This document shows, piece after piece, positions 7,555 through 13,717 of a stretch of DNA of 13,717 nt; positions within the stretch are counted from its first letter, which is position 1; each line of letters starts with the position of its first letter. A model generated the notes under the pieces. That model did not search any database, was not told where the DNA came from, and saw only the letters and a list, made by a program, of their open reading frames with translations. The stretch comes from Bacteroidota bacterium (GTDB lineage Bacteria > Bacteroidota > Bacteroidia > B-17B0 > Aurantibacillaceae), in contig JANYGR010000172.1 of assembly GCA_025359355.1 (NCBI GenBank), forward strand, positions 1-13,717, written 5' to 3'. Made by a program: the position numbers and the translations under genes.

Positions 7555-8478
7555 ATGAAACCTCTAAACTACATCATCAGTATTCCAGAGCCTTGTCACG
7601 AAGATTGGAATAGCATGACGCCCGATGCAAATGGGAAATTTTGTAATTCTTGTAGTAAATCAGTAATTGATTTTACCAATAAAACAGATGCAGAGATACA
7701 TACCATGTTAATGGAGAGAAAGAATGAAAAAGTATGTGGCCATTTTAAGAAAACACAGGTCAATCGTCCTTTAGCTCTGAACATTCCTTTTCACACCTTA
7801 CCCCGAAACCTTTCTCCTGCAAGGGCTTTTGCTGTAGCCTTGTTTATTGTATTTGGTACGTTATTGTTTAGCTGTACCAACGAACATGATCAAAAAATAA
7901 ATGAGATTACCTTGACTGAGAAAGGAAACATTGAAGGCTTAATGATGTTAGAACCGCTTCCTCAAGTTATAGATTCCGTAGTATCAGTAACCTCAGAAGA
8001 CATTTCTATTTGTAGTACTACTGGAGATGTTAGTTATGTTGAAGTGCCGGTAATTGATAGTACCCAAGAGGTAATGGTAAAAGGAGAATCTATTGTTACG
8101 ATTGAAAGAAGTTCGGTACTTGGAGGAGCCGTTTATTATATGCCAGCAGATACTATTGCAATAGATTCTGTAATATCCAATAAACAAGCTAAACAGGATA
8201 TAATTCACCCTGAAATGGATTTTACTTTTCAAGCCTATCCCAATCCAACATCAGGAAATATTAATATCAGTTATGAGGTTATAAAAAGAGGAAATGTACA
8301 GCTCGATTTGTTTGATATCAAAGGTGTTTTGGTGAAGAACTTGGTTTCTCAACAAAATCAATACGAAGGAAAATATATCATTCCGACTGATGTCAGTGAT
8401 TTAATAGATGGAATTTATATTTGCCGGGTTATTGTAAGTGGTGTTGAAAAAACGACGAAGCTAATTATTGCTAAATAA
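7555..8478 (+). CDS. Four-Cys N-terminal domain, TM and T9SS-like tail
   Basis: A 307-residue protein with three parts. Residues 1-72 have no signal peptide and contain PEPCHEDWNSM, GKFCNSCSKSVIDF and KVCGHFKK; Cys14, Cys30, Cys33 and Cys61 suggest a metal site. I recall this domain from many Bacteroidota proteins, usually ahead of a membrane helix. Residues 89-107 are a hydrophobic segment ending in LLFSC, which looks like a lipobox at Cys107 but is preceded by 88 residues. Residues 108-220 are low-complexity acidic/Ser/Val sequence. Residues about 222-307 (FQAYPNPTSGNINISYEV, LFDIKGVLV, DGIYICRVIV, TKLIIAK) are a T9SS type A sorting domain. How a protein without an N-terminal signal reaches T9SS is unclear. 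No start codon ATG lies between 76 and 107 to give a shorter lipoprotein. The CDS is secure; the function is unknown. Confidence 0.8.
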   Translation: MKPLNYIISIPEPCHEDWNSMTPDANGKFCNSCSKSVIDFTNKTDAEIHTMLMERKNEKVCGHFKKTQVNRPLALNIPFHTLPRNLSPARAFAVALFIVFGTLLFSCTNEHDQKINEITLTEKGNIEGLMMLEPLPQVIDSVVSVTSEDISICSTTGDVSYVEVPVIDSTQEVMVKGESIVTIERSSVLGGAVYYMPADTIAIDSVISNKQAKQDIIHPEMDFTFQAYPNPTSGNINISYEVIKRGNVQLDLFDIKGVLVKNLVSQQNQYEGKYIIPTDVSDLIDGIYICRVIVSGVEKTTKLIIAK

Positions 8479-8555
8479 GGGCTGATTTTAGGATTTATAC
8501 CGTCAAAATTTAAATAAATTATTACTTTTAGTTTTTGTAAACGAAAGTGTCGTAC

Positions 8556-9221
8556 ATGAAGGTATTTTTATTTTTAATTTGTATAATTATAGTTCCTAAA
8601 ACTTTTTTCTCCCAAAAAATGTATAACGATTTTTCTGTTTTATTGCACGAAGAAACCATTAATAAGGTATTTGCAGCCATTGGCGAGATAAGTGGCAAAA
8701 ATGATTTCGAAGTTTTACGAATTAAAGGGCAGTACAAATGGACTATCGTTAATCCTAAAATCAATTTATTGCCTGATAGTAGTGATTTTACCTGCGATGC
8801 CAAGGTAACAGTTGGACCATTTAAATATAACACACAGGTTACTGGCAATGTGAAAATAGGTTATGATAATGAGCTGAATGAAATTAGTATCAAAATCACC
8901 AAAGCCATCTTTGAATTATATACGGTTATTTTAGGAAAAAAAATTCACATTAAGGATATTCATTTAGAAGACCATTTTAAAGATCCCTTTACATTTGAAG
9001 GGCCTAAGAGCTTTGCAACTGATATGTCGTTTACATTACCTGATAGTACGGTTAAAAAAATATATGTGCAACCAACTGAGTGTATTATGAAAGTTGAGAA
9101 ACAAATGATTGTTACATCTTGCGAAGTAACAGCTAGTGACAAACCTATTGATAAAAAAGTGAAGGTGAAGCCTCCTATTCAGGCCGTAGATAGAACTAAA
9201 AACACTTCTATAAAAAAATAA
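8556..9221 (+). CDS. Exported beta-rich protein, possible lipid binder
   Basis: A 221-residue protein starting at the ATG at 8556; the in-frame GTG nine nt upstream only adds three residues before the signal peptide. Residues 1-19 (MKVFLFLICIIIVPKTFFS) are an export signal with Gln20 after it. The body alternates hydrophobic and polar residues in long strands (KINLLPDSSDFTCDAKVTVG, YNTQVTGNVKIGYDNELNEI, ISIKITKAIFELY), and begins with a helix-like LLHEETINKVFAAIGEI. This pattern recalls TULIP/DUF1439-type lipid-binding folds, but that is a guess from strand pattern only. The C-terminus is Lys-rich and likely disordered. Its stop codon touches the ATG of the PAP2 gene (0-nt gap), so the two are almost certainly co-transcribed and the protein probably serves the same pathway. 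Confidence 0.7.
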   Translation: MKVFLFLICIIIVPKTFFSQKMYNDFSVLLHEETINKVFAAIGEISGKNDFEVLRIKGQYKWTIVNPKINLLPDSSDFTCDAKVTVGPFKYNTQVTGNVKIGYDNELNEISIKITKAIFELYTVILGKKIHIKDIHLEDHFKDPFTFEGPKSFATDMSFTLPDSTVKKIYVQPTECIMKVEKQMIVTSCEVTASDKPIDKKVKVKPPIQAVDRTKNTSIKK

Positions 9222-9899
9222 ATGAAGGTTTTTTTGAAACATAACGCCGTTTATCTTTTTTTGTATCTTTTGCTATTGGCTTATTTAGCGGGTATTTTAT
9301 TGAATCACGGTAAAGTGCAAATTCATCAATACATTAATGGCTATGTTGGAAACGCTTACGCTGATACGTTTTTTAAATATATCACAGAATTAGGCGATGG
9401 TTTATTCGCTATTTTTTTAGTGATTATTTTATTATTTAATAATGTGAAAAAAGCTATCTATCTATTGTTAGCTTATTCGTTTGCGTCTTTATTAACAACG
9501 GTATTGAAGAATTTTGTATTTATTGATACTTGGAGACCAGGATTTGTATTTCAATATTTTGTCAATCACCCCTTAAAATTAGTAGAGGGAGTATTTTTGA
9601 ACACAGGTAATAATACATTGCCTAGTGGGCATGCCACCGCAGCTTTTGCGGTGTTTTTTAGTTTATTGTTTATGTCAAAAAATCAATTGTTGAAATTTTT
9701 GTTTTTTATGCTTGCCATACTCGCTACGTTAAGTAGAACTTATCTTTCGCAGCATTGGCTCATTGATATTTATATCGGGTCAATTATCGGGTTTAGTTTT
9801 TCTTTATTCTTTTACATCGTATTTTACCAAAAGCAATATGCTGATAAATTTAATTCGTCTTTACAAATTTTAGTGTCAAAAAAAAATAAGGATGTTTAA
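9222..9899 (+). CDS. PAP2-family membrane lipid phosphatase
   Basis: A 225-residue integral membrane phosphatase with about six hydrophobic segments. The three PAP2 motifs are present: Lys96 with Arg105-Pro106 (KX8RP, two residues longer than the usual KX6RP), PSGH at 134-137, and SRTYLSQHWLID at 171-182 (Ser171, Arg172, His178, Asp182, a perfect SRX5HX3D). The second and third motifs supply the two catalytic histidines, His137 and His178. Family members remove phosphate from undecaprenyl pyrophosphate, phosphatidic acid, phosphatidylglycerophosphate or lipid A. The substrate cannot be read from sequence; the ArnT-like gene that overlaps it by 8 nt favours a lipid A or polyprenyl-phosphate substrate, which is inference. 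It starts directly after the stop of the exported beta-rich protein. Confidence 0.88.
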   Translation: MKVFLKHNAVYLFLYLLLLAYLAGILLNHGKVQIHQYINGYVGNAYADTFFKYITELGDGLFAIFLVIILLFNNVKKAIYLLLAYSFASLLTTVLKNFVFIDTWRPGFVFQYFVNHPLKLVEGVFLNTGNNTLPSGHATAAFAVFFSLLFMSKNQLLKFLFFMLAILATLSRTYLSQHWLIDIYIGSIIGFSFSLFFYIVFYQKQYADKFNSSLQILVSKKNKDV

Positions 9900-11622
9900 A
9901 TTATTAAATAACGATATCAAGGCTTATGCATTTATTGTGTTAGTGGCGTCGTTACTGTTTATTCCGTTTATAGGCAATGTTCCTTTGTTTGATTGGGATG
10001 AGATTAATTTTGCAGAGTGTGCTCGCGAAATGGTTGTATCACACAATTATTCGGATGTACAATTATATTTTCAGCCATTTTGGGAAAAGCCTCCATTATT
10101 TATTTGGCTACAAGCCTTATCTATGAACGTTTTCGGCGTATCCGAATGTTCAGCACGATTTCCTAATGCGTTGTGTGGCGTCATTACGTTATTAGTGTTA
10201 TACCGTTGTGGTAAAACGCTAAACGATAATAAGTTTGGTTTAATTTGGGCTTTTGTATATGCTTCAACATTATTACCTCATTTGTTTTTTAAAAGTGGTA
10301 TCATCGATCCTTGGTTTAATTTATTTATTTTTTCATCTGTTTATTTTTTAATTCAACATACTAATAATCCTGTTGGTAAATTTGGATTTAAAACATCTTT
10401 ATTAGCGGGCTTCTTTTTGGGACTAGCCTTATTGACCAAAGGTCCAGCAGCCTTAATTTTAGTGGGGTTAACAGTGGTTGTTTTTTTTGTTTTATCTCGA
10501 TTTAAAAAAATATCATCTCCGAAATTTATAATATTATTTTTTATATCATTTTTATTAACGGGTTTAAGTTGGTTTGCTATTGAAGTTTTTAAAGGTAATT
10601 CGCACGTTATTAAAGAGTTTATCGATTATCAAATTCGGTTGTTTAATACCGAAGATTCTGATCACGGAGGCCCATTTATGTATCATTTTGTTGTATTATT
10701 AATTGGCTGTTTTCCTTCTTCTTTGTTCTTAATTTTAGCACACAAAAAATCAAATTACGATACACCTTTCCAAAAACATACGAAACGCTGGTTATTAGCG
10801 TTGTTTTGGGTTGTACTTATTTTATTTTCGATTGTACAAACTAAAATTGTGCATTATTCGTCCCTATGTTATTTCCCTTTAACGTATTTGGCAACCTATG
10901 CTATTCAAAAATTAATTGCTAAGGAATTTCAATGGAAAAAATGGTTGCATCTTTCCTTTGTAACAATTACTATTTTAATGGGCATCGCTTTTATACTATT
11001 TGGATGCATCCATTTTCTAAAATCGTATATTCTTGATCATCATTTAATAGGTGATGAATTTGCTGTTGAAAATTTTAAAGCAGATGTGTATTGGAGTGGC
11101 TTCGAATGGCTTATAGGTGCTGTGTTTTTGATTGCCACGTTGTTTTTTTTACACCAAATTAAAAAAGGTAAACATCATTTTATATATGGTTTATTTTTCA
11201 CGTCCTTACTAACGATTTATAGTTTAATAATGTTTGTTGTTCCTAAAATAGAGCAGTACTCTCAACATGCTGCTATTGAGTTTTATAAAATGTGTGGTCA
11301 GCACCAATACGGTATCGAGGCTTTAAATTTTAAAAGTTATGGTACGTTGTTTTATGGACAAATCTCAAATGAAGTATTTACAAGCCCTGATTTCCCTGAG
11401 TTTAAACGTCAAAAACAAAAAGAGCTTGTTGATAATAATATGAACCCTGAAACAAACTCAGGTTATATTTTAAAGAGTTGGTTAATATGGAAAAAGATTC
11501 ATCAACCAGCTTGTTTTGTAGCTAAATGCACCGAAAAAGATCTTAATAAAAACTACCCTATGCTAAAAGAATTGTACCGGAAAAACGGTTATGTTTTTTT
11601 AGTACGTTTCCCTGAAAAATAA
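9892..11622 (+). CDS. ArnT-like (GT83/PMT-type) membrane glycosyltransferase
   Basis: A 576-residue multi-pass glycosyltransferase of the ArnT/PMT (GT-C) type, which moves a sugar from a polyprenyl-phosphate donor to an acceptor on the periplasmic side. The first periplasmic loop carries the family's acidic signature FDWDEINFAECAREM (33-47; Asp34, Asp36, Glu37) and WEKPPLFIWL (64-73) with the conserved KPP. A second family-like stretch is LLTKGPAALIL at about 180-190. About a dozen hydrophobic segments are followed by a soluble C-terminal part of about 130 residues, length similar to E. coli ArnT (550). ArnT adds aminoarabinose to lipid A, but no arn sugar-synthesis genes are in the window, so donor and acceptor are unknown. 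The ATG overlaps the PAP2 stop by 8 nt, and the threonine aldolase gene follows after 4 nt. Confidence 0.87.
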   Translation: MFKLLNNDIKAYAFIVLVASLLFIPFIGNVPLFDWDEINFAECAREMVVSHNYSDVQLYFQPFWEKPPLFIWLQALSMNVFGVSECSARFPNALCGVITLLVLYRCGKTLNDNKFGLIWAFVYASTLLPHLFFKSGIIDPWFNLFIFSSVYFLIQHTNNPVGKFGFKTSLLAGFFLGLALLTKGPAALILVGLTVVVFFVLSRFKKISSPKFIILFFISFLLTGLSWFAIEVFKGNSHVIKEFIDYQIRLFNTEDSDHGGPFMYHFVVLLIGCFPSSLFLILAHKKSNYDTPFQKHTKRWLLALFWVVLILFSIVQTKIVHYSSLCYFPLTYLATYAIQKLIAKEFQWKKWLHLSFVTITILMGIAFILFGCIHFLKSYILDHHLIGDEFAVENFKADVYWSGFEWLIGAVFLIATLFFLHQIKKGKHHFIYGLFFTSLLTIYSLIMFVVPKIEQYSQHAAIEFYKMCGQHQYGIEALNFKSYGTLFYGQISNEVFTSPDFPEFKRQKQKELVDNNMNPETNSGYILKSWLIWKKIHQPACFVAKCTEKDLNKNYPMLKELYRKNGYVFLVRFPEK

Positions 11623-11626
11623 AAAT

Positions 11627-12643
11627 ATGATAATTGATTTAAGAAGTGATACAGTCACAAAGCCAAGTGAGGCAATGCTTGAAGCTATGTTTAGGGCTCC
11701 TGTTGGAGACGATGTATTTAATGAAGATCCTACGATTAATGCTTTAGAAATAAAAGCGGCTACGTTATTTAATCATGAAGCTGCTTTGTTTTGCCCAAGT
11801 GGAACGATGACAAATCAGATTGCAATTAAGTGCCACACACAACCTGGTAACGAATTAATTTGTGATATCAATTCTCATATTTATAATTACGAAGGCGGCG
11901 GAATCTCTGCTAATTCAGGTGTTCAGGCAAAGTTGATACAAGGCGATAGAGGACGAATTACTGCTGAGCAAATTGAACAACAGATAAATCCTGATTATGA
12001 TTGGTTATCTCATACATCTTTAGTTTGTCTTGAAAATACCGTTAATAGGGCAGGAGGGAGCTTTTATCAATTGGAAGATTTAAAAAAAATAAAACAATTG
12101 TGTCAACAAAAACAATTGCCTTTGCACTTAGATGGTGCTCGTGTTTTTAATGCTTTAGTTGAATCTAACTATACCACACATGAGATAGGTAAGCAATTTG
12201 ATTCTATTTCTATTTGTTTATCAAAAGGCTTAGGAGCTCCGGTAGGTTCATTGTTAATTGGTAATAAAGAATTTATTAAAAAGGCTCGTCGTGCGCGTAA
12301 GGCGTTTGGCGGTGGTATGCGACAAGCAGGTTTTTTAGCTGCAGCCGGAATATATGCTTTAGATAACAATATCATTCGTCTGCGCGAAGATCATCATCGT
12401 GCTAAACAAATCGAAGCTGTACTTAAAACGTTGCCTTACGTAGAAAGTATATTGCCAGTAGATACCAATATTATCATCTTTAATCTCACCGATAAATATA
12501 CGGCTGTTTCTTTCGAAGAGGCTTTAAAACCCTATCACATCAAGTTGGCAGCCTTTGGTAAACAAACCATTCGTTTTGTAACACACTTAGATTTTACGGA
12601 TGATATGCTGGAAATAGTAATTGATGTTTTGAAAAAAATGTAG
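11627..12643 (+). CDS. ltaE: Low-specificity L-threonine aldolase (PLP)
   Basis: A 338-residue cytoplasmic PLP enzyme (fold type I) that splits L-threonine or L-allo-threonine into glycine and acetaldehyde. The start MIIDLRSDTVTKPSEAM is the family hallmark. Other landmarks are GDDVFNEDPTINALE (27-41), FCPSGTMTNQIAI (55-67), His84 in NSHIYNYEGGG, ENTVNRAGG (136-144), HLDGARVFNA (167-176; Asp169 for the pyridine nitrogen, Arg171 nearby), and SICLSKGLGAPVGS (195-208), where Lys200 is the Schiff-base lysine. Length matches E. coli LtaE (about 333). It begins 4 nt after the ArnT-like gene, so it is likely the last gene of that operon although its role is central metabolism. No recognisable terminator lies in the 57 nt to the next gene. 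Confidence 0.93.
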   Translation: MIIDLRSDTVTKPSEAMLEAMFRAPVGDDVFNEDPTINALEIKAATLFNHEAALFCPSGTMTNQIAIKCHTQPGNELICDINSHIYNYEGGGISANSGVQAKLIQGDRGRITAEQIEQQINPDYDWLSHTSLVCLENTVNRAGGSFYQLEDLKKIKQLCQQKQLPLHLDGARVFNALVESNYTTHEIGKQFDSISICLSKGLGAPVGSLLIGNKEFIKKARRARKAFGGGMRQAGFLAAAGIYALDNNIIRLREDHHRAKQIEAVLKTLPYVESILPVDTNIIIFNLTDKYTAVSFEEALKPYHIKLAAFGKQTIRFVTHLDFTDDMLEIVIDVLKKM

Positions 12644-12700
12644 AATGCTATTAGTTACACATCAGTACTGACAAATATTTTATTTACTTAATTAAAAATA

Positions 12701-13561
12701 ATGAAACAATTGCTGTACTTTTTAAAGTTATCTAACACTAAATTTTTGTTAGTGTTTTTTATAACTGTTTCATTTTTTAGTAAAGCACAAATTAATCGTG
12801 CTTTTGAATTATATGGAGGAATCTTGGCTAATAAAACCTTATGTAACACTATTAGAGAATCTGATCAATATGATAACGCTGGCAAAGGTGGTATTAACCC
12901 ATCTTTTGAATGTGGCTTTAAGTTTAAATACAGTAAACATTTTTCGGTTGAATTTGGTTATGAAAGATTGAAACAGCAGATTACTTCGAGTTTTGATGAT
13001 TTAAATATTATTTATATTAGTCCTTATACTCATGGTGGTACTTTTGATTATGGTAAAGTTAGTTATACTGATAATATATACTTAAACGGGAATCATTTTC
13101 ACATTGGAATGAATTACGAGTTTAACAAAGGATTAAATAATTTTAGCTTTGGATTAAATCTTTCTGTATCTGATTATAGAAGCAAGAGCAACATAATTAC
13201 TCGAGATTATTCTAAATTAGAAACGTTAGTATATACACCAAATAGTCATTATCAATCATATACAGTTGGAAAAATTGTAAAAGGAATAAATGCTCAACTT
13301 AAATATGAACGAATGGTGTATAAAAATAAAATTGGAATATATGGTAAGTTAATATATCAGTATAATATTAAAGAAGACCAAGATTTTGAATATGGTCATT
13401 CTGGATTAGGTTATGAAGGGATAGGATACTTTGAATTTATAAGTAATAGTGGTCGATTTACAACATCTAATTATTACCATATTAATTTTAATTCTTTGAT
13501 ATTAAGCGTCGGTCTTTCTTATAAATTTAATTTCAAAAACAATAAAACAAATATTAAATGA
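12701..13561 (+). CDS. Predicted outer-membrane beta-barrel protein
   Basis: A 286-residue exported protein. Residues 1-29 are a signal peptide with a long basic N-region (MKQLLYFLKLSNTKFLLVFF), likely cleaved in the SKAQ region around 27-30. The rest alternates hydrophobic and polar residues in strands ending in aromatic residues (FECGFKFKYSKHFSVEFGYE, FHIGMNYEFNKGLNNFSFGL, INAQLKYERMVYKNKIGIYG), and the final strand is LILSVGLSYKFNF before a short polar tail. That is typical of the 8- to 12-stranded barrels of Bacteroidota outer membranes, though no specific Pfam family is recognised. The ATG at 12701 is preceded by an A-rich stretch and no Shine-Dalgarno sequence. A terminator-like hairpin lies inside codons 12-20. 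A 57-nt gap separates it from ltaE. Confidence 0.72.
   Translation: MKQLLYFLKLSNTKFLLVFFITVSFFSKAQINRAFELYGGILANKTLCNTIRESDQYDNAGKGGINPSFECGFKFKYSKHFSVEFGYERLKQQITSSFDDLNIIYISPYTHGGTFDYGKVSYTDNIYLNGNHFHIGMNYEFNKGLNNFSFGLNLSVSDYRSKSNIITRDYSKLETLVYTPNSHYQSYTVGKIVKGINAQLKYERMVYKNKIGIYGKLIYQYNIKEDQDFEYGHSGLGYEGIGYFEFISNSGRFTTSNYYHINFNSLILSVGLSYKFNFKNNKTNIK
12734..12760 (+). terminator. Terminator-like hairpin inside 5' coding region
   Basis: AACACTAA (12734-12741) pairs with TTAGTGTT (12749-12756) around a 7-nt loop, and T 12755-12760 forms a run of six. It looks like a weak intrinsic terminator or attenuator, but lies inside the signal-peptide codons of the beta-barrel gene. The AT-rich stem would be weak, and codon choice in a Leu/Phe-rich signal peptide could create it by chance. 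Confidence 0.3.
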
Positions 13562-13586
13562 TTTTTAATTGTTTAGTATCATTAGC

Positions 13587-13708
13587 GTCCGAAACAAAAA
13601 TACAATAAAAGGGAGTTACTAACACAATAGTAATCTCCCTTTTTTTATGGATTTTTGTTTTACCACAAACTAATTTCCATATGGGTAAAAGTAAATATTA
13701 TTTCGGAC
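13587..13708. repeat. 8-bp inverted pair GTCCGAAA / TTTCGGAC
   Basis: GTCCGAAA at 13587-13594 is repeated in inverted form (TTTCGGAC) at 13701-13708, enclosing the terminator palindrome. It could be the ends of a small non-autonomous element of 122 nt, an extension of the stem-loop, or chance. No flanking direct repeats of convincing length are visible, so no element is claimed. Confidence 0.3.
13592..13660. terminator. Extended imperfect palindrome with terminator core
   Basis: The inner hairpin pairs AAAAGGGAGTTACT (13607-13620) with AGTAATCTCCCTTTT (13629-13643), with one bulged base and an 8-nt loop, followed by T to 13646. An outer pair AAACAAAAAT (13592-13601) and ATTTTTGTTT (13651-13660) is exactly complementary, so the whole element is a 69-nt imperfect palindrome. 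It starts 31 nt after the stop of the beta-barrel gene. With A-runs on its left side and T-runs on its right it could terminate transcription in both directions. Confidence 0.75.
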
Positions 13709-13717
13709 AGAGCACGC

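Noticed and set aside
8547..8555. GTG start for the exported beta-rich protein
   Set aside because: The ATG at 8556 directly precedes the signal peptide and is the simpler start.
9892..11622. Naming the glycosyltransferase arnT
   Set aside because: No aminoarabinose synthesis genes are in view and the donor is unknown; only the family level is supported.

Overview
The window is AT-rich DNA (roughly one third G+C by eye) from a member of the Bacteroidota. The evidence is: two proteins ending in a type IX secretion (T9SS) C-terminal sorting domain; signal peptides followed by Gln after the predicted cleavage site; a Cys-rich N-terminal domain that I recall from this phylum; genes that mostly lack Shine-Dalgarno sequences; and one upstream element matching the Bacteroidota -7 consensus TAnnTTTG. 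I cannot name genus or species. There are no RNA genes, CRISPR arrays, transposases or phage genes. The region looks chromosomal and largely concerned with the cell envelope.

Layout. (1) Positions 2-2710 hold the 3' part of a large AsmA-family envelope protein, cut by the window edge, closed by a very strong palindromic terminator (2730-2768). (2) Positions 2814-5237 carry three co-oriented exported proteins with gaps of 10 and 20 nt: a lipoprotein that I recognise as a GH75-type chitosanase, a T9SS-sorted secreted protein and a small exported protein of unknown function. (3) mtgA (peptidoglycan glycosyltransferase, minus strand) is divergent from a membrane-anchored TlpA/thioredoxin-like gene, with a -7-like element between them. 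(4) A small exported hypothetical protein lies on the minus strand (6704-7294), divergent from an unusual protein with a four-Cys N-terminal domain, an internal lipobox-like membrane segment and a T9SS-like tail (7555-8478). (5) Positions 8556-12643 form a tight four-gene unit: exported beta-rich protein, PAP2 phosphatase, ArnT-like glycosyltransferase and low-specificity threonine aldolase. The junctions are 0 nt, an 8-nt overlap and a 4-nt gap. (6) A predicted outer-membrane beta-barrel gene (12701-13561) follows, closed by an extended imperfect palindrome and terminator.

How the genes may work together. AsmA-like protein, MtgA, TlpA-like protein, PAP2 enzyme, ArnT-like transferase and beta-barrel all act in or on the envelope. 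The PAP2/ArnT pair is the most suggestive unit: one enzyme removes phosphate from a lipid (pyro)phosphate and the other moves a sugar from a polyprenyl phosphate, so a lipid A or surface-glycan modification role is plausible but not proven. I found no clearly new defence or mobile system. The best candidates for novelty are the four-Cys/TM/T9SS-tail protein, the PAP2-ArnT operon with its unknown exported partner, and the lipoprotein chitosanase cluster.
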